NCBI GenBank assembly: GCA_017792425.1
Contig: CP051233.1
Coordinates: 2,805,727-2,869,726 of the forward strand
Origin: Thalassovita sp.
GTDB lineage: Bacteria > Pseudomonadota > Alphaproteobacteria > Rhodobacterales > Rhodobacteraceae
Direction: 5' to 3'
DNA: 64,000 nt
Below are positions 8,931 to 16,330 of the stretch, piece by piece. The notes beneath the pieces are model-generated. The model had not been told where the DNA came from. It did not search any database and saw only the letters and a program-made list of their open reading frames with translations. A program made the translations under genes and the position numbers. How positions within the stretch are numbered: position 1 is the first letter of the stretch; the number at the start of each line of letters is the position of its first letter.

Positions 8931-9694
8931 CCCTGGCGGCGCGGATTGCCCGGCTGACAGGGGTGCAGGTCACGGGCCTGACGCGTCTGCATGGCGGCGA
9001 TCTTGGCACCGTCACCCGCGTGACGCTGGCCAATGGCGATTTGCTGGTCGCCAAACAGGGCCCGCTGGTCGAAACCGAAGCGCGGATGCTGGCCGCGCTT
9101 GCCCCCTTCGCGCCGGAGCCGCTGCAGGTGGACGGCGACCTGCTGCTGATGCAGCACCTGTCCGAAGGCCCCGCCAACTGGCGCCACCTTGGCCAGATCC
9201 TGCGGCAGGTCCATGACCGTCCCGGCCCACAGCCCGGCTGGGATACGGACTATGCCTTTGGCCCTGTCGCCATCCCCAACAGGACTGCGCCCAACTGGCC
9301 CGCCTTCTGGGTGGATCGACGCCTGCGCCCTTTCCTGCCGCATCTGCCCGCCGATTTGGCCCGGCGGCTGGACGCCCTTTGCACCCGCCTGCCCGACCTG
9401 CTGCCCGATACCCCGCCCCGCCTGCTGCATGGCGATCTGTGGACCGGCAACGTGCATTTCAGCGGCGGGCGCGGCTGGCTGATCGACCCGGCCTGTTACT
9501 ACGGCGACCCAGAGGTGGACCTGGCCATGCTGCACCTGTTCGGCACGCCGCCGCCCGCTTTCCGGGACGGCTACGGCCCGCCCCGCCCCGGTTACGCCGA
9601 CCGCCAGCCGCTGTACCAGCTTTGGCCCGCGCTGGTGCACCTGCGCCTGTTCGGGGCCGCTTACGAACCGCTGGTCCGGCGGCTGATCGGCTGA
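8927..9694 (+). CDS. Fructosamine kinase family protein
   Basis: Protein-kinase-like small-molecule kinase that phosphorylates glycated amines (fructosamines, ribulosamines) for repair. The catalytic loop LLHGDLWTGNVHF is near residue 168 and the metal-binding IDPACYYGD near 185, followed by EVDLAML as in the family. It is translationally coupled to ygfZ by the ATGA overlap. Its last 34 nt overlap the convergent antitoxin-like gene. At 255 aa it is slightly shorter than typical members but contains both lobes. Confidence 0.88.
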   Translation: MTLAARIARLTGVQVTGLTRLHGGDLGTVTRVTLANGDLLVAKQGPLVETEARMLAALAPFAPEPLQVDGDLLLMQHLSEGPANWRHLGQILRQVHDRPGPQPGWDTDYAFGPVAIPNRTAPNWPAFWVDRRLRPFLPHLPADLARRLDALCTRLPDLLPDTPPRLLHGDLWTGNVHFSGGRGWLIDPACYYGDPEVDLAMLHLFGTPPPAFRDGYGPPRPGYADRQPLYQLWPALVHLRLFGAAYEPLVRRLIG

Positions 9695-9933
9695 GACATC
9701 CGCGCCGCGCGATGCCACGCCTCCATCCGGGCCATCCGCTCCAGCTCCTTCTGCTGATCCGATTTCTGGTGAAACTCCTCGATCATCCGCAGATCGCCGG
9801 GCGTCACCAGCGCCGCCATCGGCCGCCCCCGCCTCGCGATCAGGAACCGCCGATGATGATAGTGCACCTGCTCTAACGCCGCCGCCAGGTTGTCACGCAA
9901 AGTGCTGGTCAGCAGCACGCCTTCGTCAAACAT
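9661..9933 (-). CDS. Phd/YefM-type antitoxin-like protein (orphan)
   Basis: A 90-aa protein with the Phd/YefM fold pattern: STLRDNLAAALEQV, then the beta-hairpin RRFLIARRGRPMAALV and GDLRMIEE. Such proteins bind DNA as antitoxins and neutralise a toxin through the C-terminus, here a basic, Met-rich helix (QQKELERMARMEAWHRAARM). The ATG at 9931-9933 has GGGAGAGGG upstream and is preferred to a TTG ten codons earlier. No toxin gene lies next to it on either side: downstream is the convergent kinase and upstream an intergenic gap. It may be a solitary regulator or a remnant. Confidence 0.75.
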   Translation of the reverse strand: MFDEGVLLTSTLRDNLAAALEQVHYHHRRFLIARRGRPMAALVTPGDLRMIEEFHQKSDQQKELERMARMEAWHRAARMSQPISRRTSGS

Positions 9934-10056
9934 CTTCGCCCTCTCCCGAATCGTTCGTTTCAATGCCTGAACCGTACCTCTTGACGGGTTAACGAAGCCC
10001 TTACGGGACGACCGGGCCGTGAACCGTTAACGCATCGCACGGCGCCATCAGCAACG

Positions 10057-10084
10057 AAAAAAGCCGGGCTTTCGCCCGGCTTTT
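10057..10084 (-). terminator. Rho-independent terminator of efp
   Basis: A perfect GCCGGGC / GCCCGGC stem (10063-10069 with 10074-10080) and 4-nt loop, flanked by A and T runs that extend the stem. Read on the minus strand it ends in a run of T, as expected downstream of efp. Confidence 0.85.
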
Positions 10085-10106
10085 CGCGTGACCTCCTCCC
10101 AGAAGA

Positions 10107-10670
10107 TCAGGCGCGTTCGGAGTATTCCATCGTTTCGGTGTTGACGATGATATCCTCGTCCTGGCCGATGAACGGCGGCACCATCACGCGCACACCATTG
10201 TCCAGCAACGCCGGCTTGAACGAATTCGCAGCGGTCTGGCCCTTCACGACAGGCTCGGTCTCGATGATCTTGCAGGTAACTTTCTGCGGCAGCGTCGCGT
10301 TCAGCGCCTCGGTGTCGTAATATTCCACGACCACGGTCATGCCGTCCTGCAGGAACGGGCGGCGTTCGCCCAGGATGTCTGCGGGCAGTTCGACCTGTTC
10401 AAAGGTCTCGGTGTCCATGAACACCAGCATCCCGTCTGTTTCATACAGGAATTGCTGGTCTTTCTGCTCCAGGCGCACACGCTCGACCTTGTCGGCGCTG
10501 CGGAAGCGTTCGTTCAGCTTGCGGCCGTCGCGCAGGTTCTTCATCTCCACCTGGGCAAAAGCACCGCCCTTGCCGGGCTTCACATGGTCGACCTTGACCG
10601 CGGCCCACAGGCCACCATCATGTTCCAGCACGTTGCCGGGGCGAATTTCGTTTCCGTTGATCTTAGGCAT
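10107..10670 (-). CDS. efp: Elongation factor P
   Basis: Translation factor that binds between the P and E sites and relieves ribosome stalling at polyproline stretches. At 187 aa it is the usual length, with three OB/KOW-like domains. The modifiable residue Lys34 sits in the loop VKPGKGGAF, and the C-terminal domain ends with VPPFIGQDEDIIVNTET. The start is the ATG at 10668-10670; open sequence further upstream is not part of the family. It is monocistronic, with its own terminator. Confidence 0.96.
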   Translation of the reverse strand: MPKINGNEIRPGNVLEHDGGLWAAVKVDHVKPGKGGAFAQVEMKNLRDGRKLNERFRSADKVERVRLEQKDQQFLYETDGMLVFMDTETFEQVELPADILGERRPFLQDGMTVVVEYYDTEALNATLPQKVTCKIIETEPVVKGQTAANSFKPALLDNGVRVMVPPFIGQDEDIIVNTETMEYSERA

Positions 10671-10887
10671 ATTGGGAAAACCTTGACGAAAGGTTGATTG
10701 GGATTTGCCGGTTCCTATATCTTGTGTCGGGCATCGGCGCAAGAAGTCGCGGCGGGGGCGGAAATATGTGGCGAGTTATGCAAAATTTGCATGATAGCCA
10801 TGCAATAGCGGCCTATCCGAATCACGCGCAATAGGTCATAAGAAGCGCCACGCCCGGAAATGCAAGAGCAATAACAAAGGACGAAAC

Positions 10888-11208
10888 ATGAAGGATTTCG
10901 TTGACGGCACCGCCTTCAATAACGAACAAGGCAACCGTGCCCGCAAACTGTTCGCAGCCGTTGTGTTGGCTGCACTCGACGACGCAATCGCCGATGACAA
11001 GAAATATGGCAACGGCCCCGAACAGATCGCCCGTTGGGCCCGGTCCCGTGACGGGCGCGAGGTGCTGACCTGCGCAGGTATCGACCCGAACGAACGCGTC
11101 GTGAAGGGCCTGATGGAGTTCGTCTCCAAGGGTATCCGCACTTCTGTCGCCCTGTCGCGCGAAGAAAGCGAGCGCCGCAACGCCGCACAACAGGCCGAAG
11201 CGGCCTGA
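10888..11208 (+). CDS. Small conserved protein, 106 aa (DUF6280-like)
   Basis: A short acidic cytoplasmic protein (FNNEQGNRARKLFAAVVLAALDDAI near the start, a Glu/Ala/Gln-rich end) of a type I associate with Rhodobacteraceae only, possibly DUF6280. No catalytic motif is visible. The ATG follows an AAAGGACGAAAC ribosome site, and a strong hairpin terminator lies just behind the stop, so this is a stand-alone transcription unit. Function unknown. Confidence 0.8.
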   Translation: MKDFVDGTAFNNEQGNRARKLFAAVVLAALDDAIADDKKYGNGPEQIARWARSRDGREVLTCAGIDPNERVVKGLMEFVSKGIRTSVALSREESERRNAAQQAEAA

Positions 11209-11228
11209 CCAAACCCAGTTTCCGACCG

Positions 11229-11260
11229 AAAAACGCGCTCCTGTCCGGGGGCGCGTTTTC
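11229..11260 (+). terminator. Rho-independent terminator
   Basis: Inverted repeat AAAACGCGC / GCGCGTTTT around an 11-12-nt loop, followed by CTTTTCCCC. It ends the small conserved gene and isolates it from cobQ. Confidence 0.8.
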
Positions 11261-11325
11261 TTTTCCCCTTTCTCTGCCCGCAGTCTGGCCTTAGACCCCT
11301 TTCAAACCGGTTAACAGGGGGACCG

Positions 11326-12789
11326 ATGGCGCGGGCAATCATGATCCAGGGGGCGGGGTCCAACGTGGGCAAGTCGATGTTCGTCGCCGGATTGGCGCGG
11401 GCGCTGACGAACCGGGGGCTGACCGTCCGCCCGTTCAAACCGCAGAACATGTCCAACAACGCCACTGTCACCTCTGACGGGGGGGAAATCGGGCGGGCGC
11501 AGGCGCTGCAGGCGCGGGCCGCACGGGTCGCGCCCCATACCGACATGAACCCGGTCCTGCTGAAACCGGAGACCAGCACAGGCGCACAAGTAATCGTGCA
11601 AGGTCAACGGGTTGGGACACAGATGGCGCGGGATTTCGGGGCGCGCAAGCCCAGCCTGATGCCCTATGTCCTGCAAAGCTTTCGTCGCCTTTGCGCCCAA
11701 GCGGATATCGTCCTGATCGAGGGCGCAGGCAGCCCGGCAGAGGTCAACCTGCGGCGCGGCGACATTGCCAACATGGGCTTTGCAGAGGCGGCGAACGTGC
11801 CCGTCATCCTGCTGGGTGACATCGACCGTGGCGGAGTCATCGCCCAGTTGGTCGGCACCCAAACGGTGCTGGACAGCACCGATGCCAGCCGGATCTGCGC
11901 CTTTGCCGTGAACAAGTTCCGCGGCGATGTTTCGCTGTTCACCGACGGGGTAAGTTTCATCGAAAGCCGCACCGGATGGCCCTCTCTCGGCGTTCTGCCG
12001 TGGTTCTACGATGCCTGGCGCCTGCCGGCAGAGGACGTGATGGACATCGCCTCGGGCGGGACCGGCGCGCTGAAAATCGCCGTGCCCCACCTGCCCCGGA
12101 TCGCGAATTTCGACGACCTGGACCCGCTGTCCGCCGAACCGGATGTGTCCGTGCAGATCATAGAGCCCGGCCAGCCGCTGCCGGCGGATGCGTCGCTGGT
12201 GCTGATACCCGGTTCCAAATCCACGATTTCCGACCTGCAGTTCCTGCGCGCACAGGGCTGGGACATCGACCTGCAGGCCCATGTCCGGCGTGGCGGGCAT
12301 GTTCTGGGAATTTGCGGTGGATATCAGATGCTTGGCCGCGAAATTCTCGATCCCGACGGGCTGGAAGGCCCTGCCGGAACCTATCCCGGCCTGAACCTGC
12401 TGGACGTGTCCACCACGATGCACCCCGAAAAGCAGTTATCGCTGACACAGGCCAGTTATGTGCCCACCGGCGATGCGGTTCAGGGCTATGAAATCCACCT
12501 GGGACGGACCGTCGGGCCGGATTGCGCCAACGCCTGGCTGCGGTTGTCTGACCGGCGCGAAGGTGCAGCCAGCCCGAATGGCCGAATTCGCGGATGCTAC
12601 CTGCACGGGCTATTCTCTGCCGATGGATTTCGGCGCGCCTTCCTGCGCGAACTGGGGGTCAACAGCGGGTTGGACTATGAAAGCACGGTTGACGCCACGC
12701 TGGATGCGCTGGCCGAGCACATGGAAATGCACTTGAATATCAATGCCTTGTTGGATCTGGCCCGTGAACCGGCTTATTCCAGTTCCTGA
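11326..12789 (+). CDS. cobQ: Cobyric acid synthase
   Basis: ATP- and glutamine-dependent amidase of the adenosylcobalamin pathway, converting adenosylcobyrinic acid a,c-diamide to adenosylcobyric acid by four amidations. The N-terminal dethiobiotin-synthetase-like P-loop reads GAGSNVGKS (residues 8-16), followed by KPQNMSNNA. The C-terminal class I glutaminase domain has its nucleophile in LGICGGYQML (about residue 330) and its His in YLHGLF (about 428). The length of 487 aa is normal. No other cob genes are adjacent and I see no cobalamin riboswitch in the short upstream gap. It overlaps the convergent PopZ-like gene by 16 nt. Confidence 0.96.
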   Translation: MARAIMIQGAGSNVGKSMFVAGLARALTNRGLTVRPFKPQNMSNNATVTSDGGEIGRAQALQARAARVAPHTDMNPVLLKPETSTGAQVIVQGQRVGTQMARDFGARKPSLMPYVLQSFRRLCAQADIVLIEGAGSPAEVNLRRGDIANMGFAEAANVPVILLGDIDRGGVIAQLVGTQTVLDSTDASRICAFAVNKFRGDVSLFTDGVSFIESRTGWPSLGVLPWFYDAWRLPAEDVMDIASGGTGALKIAVPHLPRIANFDDLDPLSAEPDVSVQIIEPGQPLPADASLVLIPGSKSTISDLQFLRAQGWDIDLQAHVRRGGHVLGICGGYQMLGREILDPDGLEGPAGTYPGLNLLDVSTTMHPEKQLSLTQASYVPTGDAVQGYEIHLGRTVGPDCANAWLRLSDRREGAASPNGRIRGCYLHGLFSADGFRRAFLRELGVNSGLDYESTVDATLDALAEHMEMHLNINALLDLAREPAYSSS

Positions 12790-13547
12790 CTGGTCAGTGC
12801 CCGGTGGATTTCCCGCCGCACAAGCTTGCGCACATTCCGCGTGATCCGTTCCCCCAACGGCCCCTGCAATTCCTGCCGGACGATCTCGGCCACAAGGTTA
12901 CGCAGCATTTCCTCGTCCACCACGATATCCGTTGCCAGCGGATCGTCCTCGGGACCATCCTCCGCGGGGTCCGCTTCGTCCTCGGTCAGAGCTTCGGGTT
13001 CATAGTCGTCCGGTTCAAACCGGTCCTCGACCTCTGTGACCGTTTCGATTTCGGCGGGTTCAGCCGGCTCAAACTCCAGTTCATCGACCGGCAACTCAAC
13101 GGATTGATGCGCGAAAGACGGTTCTGCGTCCCAGGCCAGGCCACTGACAGGGCCACCAGCGTTGTCGCTTCCCTCTTCGCCGTCCTGTTCCCACTGACCA
13201 CCGCGATCCGCGATCACGGCCTCCAACTCGGCAATGCGCGCTTCCAGGTTGCGCCGCCCGGTGCCGTCAACCTTCAGCCCGCTCAGTTCATGCCCTTCCA
13301 CCAGTTCGGGACGCGGCAGTTCCTGCGGCTGATCCGTATCCGCTTCGACCGTTTCCAGCGGGGCCGATCCCGATGGCACCTCTTCGGGCCGGTCGGTTTC
13401 CATCACGCGCAGCGCAGGCGTCAGGACCAGCCTGTCATTGGCAACGGCGGGTTTCGGCGCAGACTGCGGCCGCGCCTCTTCGGACACAAGACGACGGATA
13501 GAGGACAGAACATCCTCGATATCAGCGTTGGTTACCGGGTTCGACAT
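12774..13547 (-). CDS. Acidic PopZ-like protein
   Basis: Three-part layout: a short N-terminal helix (ADIEDVLSSIRRLVSEE), a long Pro/Glu/Asp-rich middle that looks disordered, and a C-terminal helical pair (EEMLRNLVAEIVRQEL, RNVRKLVRREIHRAL). This is the architecture of the alphaproteobacterial polar organising protein PopZ (DUF2497), whose N-terminus also carries a DVLxSIRR-like helix. The middle is over 30% acidic. Assignment is by architecture, not by firm homology. The ATG at 13545-13547 is used; a GTG four codons upstream has a better placed GAGG. It lies downstream of tolC on the same strand. Confidence 0.65.
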   Translation of the reverse strand: MSNPVTNADIEDVLSSIRRLVSEEARPQSAPKPAVANDRLVLTPALRVMETDRPEEVPSGSAPLETVEADTDQPQELPRPELVEGHELSGLKVDGTGRRNLEARIAELEAVIADRGGQWEQDGEEGSDNAGGPVSGLAWDAEPSFAHQSVELPVDELEFEPAEPAEIETVTEVEDRFEPDDYEPEALTEDEADPAEDGPEDDPLATDIVVDEEMLRNLVAEIVRQELQGPLGERITRNVRKLVRREIHRALTSQELE

Positions 13548-13564
13548 GTCTTGATCCACTCAGC

Positions 13565-13587
13565 CTCGGGGGAAGTGTACCCCCGAG
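13565..13587 (-). terminator. Hairpin between tolC and the PopZ-like gene
   Basis: Perfect 8-bp stem CTCGGGGG / CCCCCGAG with a 7-nt loop. It has no T run, so it is a weak terminator at best. The GAGG that could serve the PopZ-like gene is inside the stem, so it could also mask that ribosome site. Confidence 0.4.
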
Positions 13588-13617
13588 CGCCCGTTCGCTC
13601 AACCGATGCGAAAAGTT

Positions 13618-15036
13618 TTATTTTTTACCGATACCCTGCAGCATACGGTCCAGTTGACGGCCCTGCTTGCTCAGCCCTGCGGGTGCCGATTTCACCTGAT
13701 CGTAATAGGCGTTGGGATCATAGCGTTGCACGTTCAGCTTCAGGTGCTGCGTGGTCAACAGGCCCATCGTCTGCAGCAGCAGATATGCCGCCACATGTTC
13801 GCTGTTGCGGGCCGAAATCAGGTTGGCCTTGGCGTTCAGCAGTTCTTGTTCCGCGTTCAGAACGTCCAGCGTGGTGCGCGACCCCAGGGTCGCCTCTTCA
13901 CGCACGCCACGGAAGGCCACTGTCGCCGCGCGCACCTGTTCATCATAGGCTGCGCGCGCCGCACCTGCGACCTTGAGCGAGGCAAAGGCCGCGCCAACCT
14001 GGCGTTCTACCGCTCTGGTGGTTTGCAGCAGCCCGGCGCGGGTCGCATCCCGGCTGGCGATCGCGCGGCGCAACTGCGCCGACAGGCGACCGCCCTGGTA
14101 AATCGGGCCGCTGGCTTCGATCCCCAGTGCATAGGACTTGGTGAAATCCGTACTGTCAAAGACCTCTTCCAGGCTGACAACACTGTTCAGCGACACCGTC
14201 GGTTGCATAGAGGCCCGCGTGATTTCCACGCCCATTTCAGCCACCGTGACCTGATGCTGCGCCTGCAGGATGTCAGGATGGTTGCGCATGGCGATGGCCT
14301 TGGCCTCTGCCATCGTCTTGGCGGTCGCCGGAACCGACGGTGGTTGCTGCAACTGCCCGGGAAGGCGGCCCACCGCCTGCCGGAAATATTCCTGCATCGA
14401 CACCAGATCGCCCTGCGCCTGCGCATAAGAGCTGTTGGCGGCGGCAAGGCGCGCCTCGGCCTGCGCGACATCGGTGCGGGTGACCTCACCGACCTCGAAA
14501 CGATCCTTCGCGGCGCGCAGTTCCTCGGTGATCACACGCACGTTGTTTTCACGCAACGCCACGTTTTCCGACGCGCTTCGCACGTTCATATAGGCGTCAA
14601 CGGCTTGGGCCAGGATGCTCTGTTCTGCCGAAACCAGCGCCTGACGGGCGGCCAGGACGGACTCCTTGCGCGCCTCGATGGTCAGCTTCGACCGGCCGAA
14701 ATCCCAGATCAGCCATTCGGCGGCCAGGTTGAAGGTCACGTTGGTTTCATCGAAGGTTGTCGGCGTCGTGACCGAGGCGCTCCGCAACCGCGAAGAGCCA
14801 TACTCGATTTCCGACGACCAGTTCAGCACCGGGCGCAGCGCCGCCACCGCGATAGCGACATCCTCGTCGGCTGTCCGCAAAACCGCGCGTTGCTGTTCCA
14901 GGATGCCGCTGTTGTTGTAGGCCGACACCAGCGCGTCAGCCAGTGTTTCGGCCGAAACCGCGAACGGAACCATCACGCTCATCGCGACCGCGACACCCGT
15001 TGCCGCTATCCGCTTCCGAATTCCGTAGATCGCCAT
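13618..15036 (-). CDS. tolC: TolC-family outer-membrane channel protein
   Basis: Outer-membrane efflux protein that forms the exit duct for type I secretion and RND pumps. After a signal peptide (GVAVAMSVMVPFAVSAE) it shows the two repeated OEP domains of long alpha-helices with characteristic ETLADALVSAYNNSG, QAVDAYMNVRSASENV and TLDVLNAEQELLNAK. The start ATG at 15034-15036 has CAGGAGC 7 nt upstream; the open frame before it is not used. It follows pcm by about 70 nt on the same strand, an order common in alphaproteobacteria. Length 472 aa is normal. Confidence 0.93.
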   Translation of the reverse strand: MAIYGIRKRIAATGVAVAMSVMVPFAVSAETLADALVSAYNNSGILEQQRAVLRTADEDVAIAVAALRPVLNWSSEIEYGSSRLRSASVTTPTTFDETNVTFNLAAEWLIWDFGRSKLTIEARKESVLAARQALVSAEQSILAQAVDAYMNVRSASENVALRENNVRVITEELRAAKDRFEVGEVTRTDVAQAEARLAAANSSYAQAQGDLVSMQEYFRQAVGRLPGQLQQPPSVPATAKTMAEAKAIAMRNHPDILQAQHQVTVAEMGVEITRASMQPTVSLNSVVSLEEVFDSTDFTKSYALGIEASGPIYQGGRLSAQLRRAIASRDATRAGLLQTTRAVERQVGAAFASLKVAGAARAAYDEQVRAATVAFRGVREEATLGSRTTLDVLNAEQELLNAKANLISARNSEHVAAYLLLQTMGLLTTQHLKLNVQRYDPNAYYDQVKSAPAGLSKQGRQLDRMLQGIGKK

Positions 15037-15108
15037 GTGTCGCTCCTGCCCGGTTCTGCCACGATCACTCAACCGCCCCCGAACCCCGGTGCGGCCTGGG
15101 TGCCGTCG

Positions 15109-15762
15109 TTAAAGTGTGAATGCCCGATGCCGTTCGAACCCCGGCATGACCGGTGCCCCGGCATTGAAGGCAAAGCGCCAGTTCATCTGGCCGTCAATCT
15201 TGTAGCCGATGCGAACAATGCCCAGTTCGCCCTCGACAAACAGCGCGGCGATCCGCCCGCCTTCCTTGAGCTGCGAAAGAATCGCTTCGGGCATGTGTTC
15301 TACCGCACCCTGCACAACGATCACATCGTAAGGCCCGTGCGCCGCCGCGCCCTCTGCGACCGGCCCGGCATGCAGGATCACGTTGTCCGCCCCCGCCCGC
15401 GACAAGGCGGCCTGCGCATCCTCGGCCAGGCTGTCCACCTCTTCCACGGCGACGACAGCAGCAGCCATACGGGCGATCACGGCCGCGGAATAACCAAGGC
15501 CGCAGCCCAGATCCATCACCAGCTCGTCGGGGTTAATGTCCAGCGAATCCAGCATCTTGGCCAATGTACGCGGCTCCAGCACAACGCGATTGCCACCCAG
15601 GCTTACATTATCGCCGACATAGGCGGCCTCCAGCTTGTCCGCTGGCACGAAATCCTCGCGCGGGACTGCCAGCATGGCGTCGATAATCGGGAAGCGTGTT
15701 ACGTCCGAAGGACGGACCTGGGTATCAACCATCATGGTGCGGCGGGTAGCGTAGTCGGTCAT
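15109..15762 (-). CDS. pcm: Protein-L-isoaspartate O-methyltransferase
   Basis: S-adenosylmethionine-dependent enzyme that repairs isoaspartyl residues in damaged proteins. The SAM-binding motif I DLGCGLGYSAAV is near residue 84, post-I VVAVEEVD follows, and IVVQGAVEHMPEAI is the PCMT-type motif II region. Its 217 aa match the family. It is the first gene of a probable pcm-tolC unit. The gap between it and tRNA-Cys marks the end of the core block. Confidence 0.92.
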   Translation of the reverse strand: MTDYATRRTMMVDTQVRPSDVTRFPIIDAMLAVPREDFVPADKLEAAYVGDNVSLGGNRVVLEPRTLAKMLDSLDINPDELVMDLGCGLGYSAAVIARMAAAVVAVEEVDSLAEDAQAALSRAGADNVILHAGPVAEGAAAHGPYDVIVVQGAVEHMPEAILSQLKEGGRIAALFVEGELGIVRIGYKIDGQMNWRFAFNAGAPVMPGFERHRAFTL

Positions 15763-15920
15763 CAGCTAAACTCGTTCGTTCAGAATCTTGTGGTCATTTC
15801 TGTCATATTCCAACGGCAGCGGCAACGCCAATGAGCCCTGCCGGAAACGTCAAATCGCCGCTGTTTTCAACTCTTGCAGACCGCCCCATTATCCTGTAGT
15901 CCGCTCGATACCACTTGAAA

Positions 15921-15994
15921 GGCGAGTTGGCGGAGTGGTGACGCAGCGGATTGCAAATCCGTGTACACCGGTTCGATTCCGGTACTCGCCTCCA
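15921..15994 (+). tRNA. tRNA-Cys (GCA)
   Basis: A full cloverleaf: acceptor GGCGAGT pairs with ACTCGCC, the anticodon stem GCGGA/TCCGT holds loop TTGCAAA (anticodon GCA), and the T arm is ACCGG-TTCGATT-CCGGT. The terminal CCA is encoded. Its 3' part is the left attachment site of the island. Confidence 0.95.
15965..15994 (+). repeat. Left attachment site (attL) in tRNA-Cys
   Basis: The last 30 nt of tRNA-Cys recur at 33510-33539 with 25 of 30 positions identical, including a perfect 15-nt block CGGTACTCGCCTCCA (15980-15994). This is the expected trace of tyrosine-integrase insertion at a tRNA 3' end. Confidence 0.85.
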
Positions 15995-16219
15995 TATTTT
16001 TTCATTATTATATTGTTTTTGAAAGATAAAATTAATTAACCAGCACACAAATTGGCATCCACCCATCCAAAAATGTTGGTTCGAAATGCTGTGAGTTAGA
16101 TGGCCAATTACCCGTTTCGTATTTAGCGGGTCCGCTCGCGAACTACGTTTGAGACCAGTCGGTTAGATACGGCACGCTGTAACTAGTTGGGCCATAGTAG
16201 GGCCGCGACAGAGAAAAAT

Positions 16220-16295
16220 GCCGGTGTAGCTCAGCTGGTAGAGCACGTCATTCGTAATGATGGGGTCGGGGGTTCGAGTCCCTTCACCGGCACCA
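16220..16295 (+). tRNA. tRNA-Thr (CGT)
   Basis: Cloverleaf with acceptor GCCGGTG / CACCGGC, D arm GCTC...GAGC, anticodon loop TTCGTAA (anticodon CGT) and T arm GGGGGTTCGAGTCCCTT. CCA is encoded. It lies inside the interval bounded by the tRNA-Cys repeats, 225 nt after tRNA-Cys. Confidence 0.95.
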
Positions 16296-16330
16296 TCCTT
16301 CTCTTCTCCCACCAAACTACGCGCTGCCGA

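Noticed and set aside
11209..11325. Cobalamin riboswitch upstream of cobQ
   Set aside because: The gap is only 117 nt, contains a terminator, and shows no B12-box-like sequence.
13606..15834. 742-codon plus-strand open frame across tolC and pcm
   Set aside because: Runs through two clearly coded minus-strand genes; shadow of GC-rich codons.
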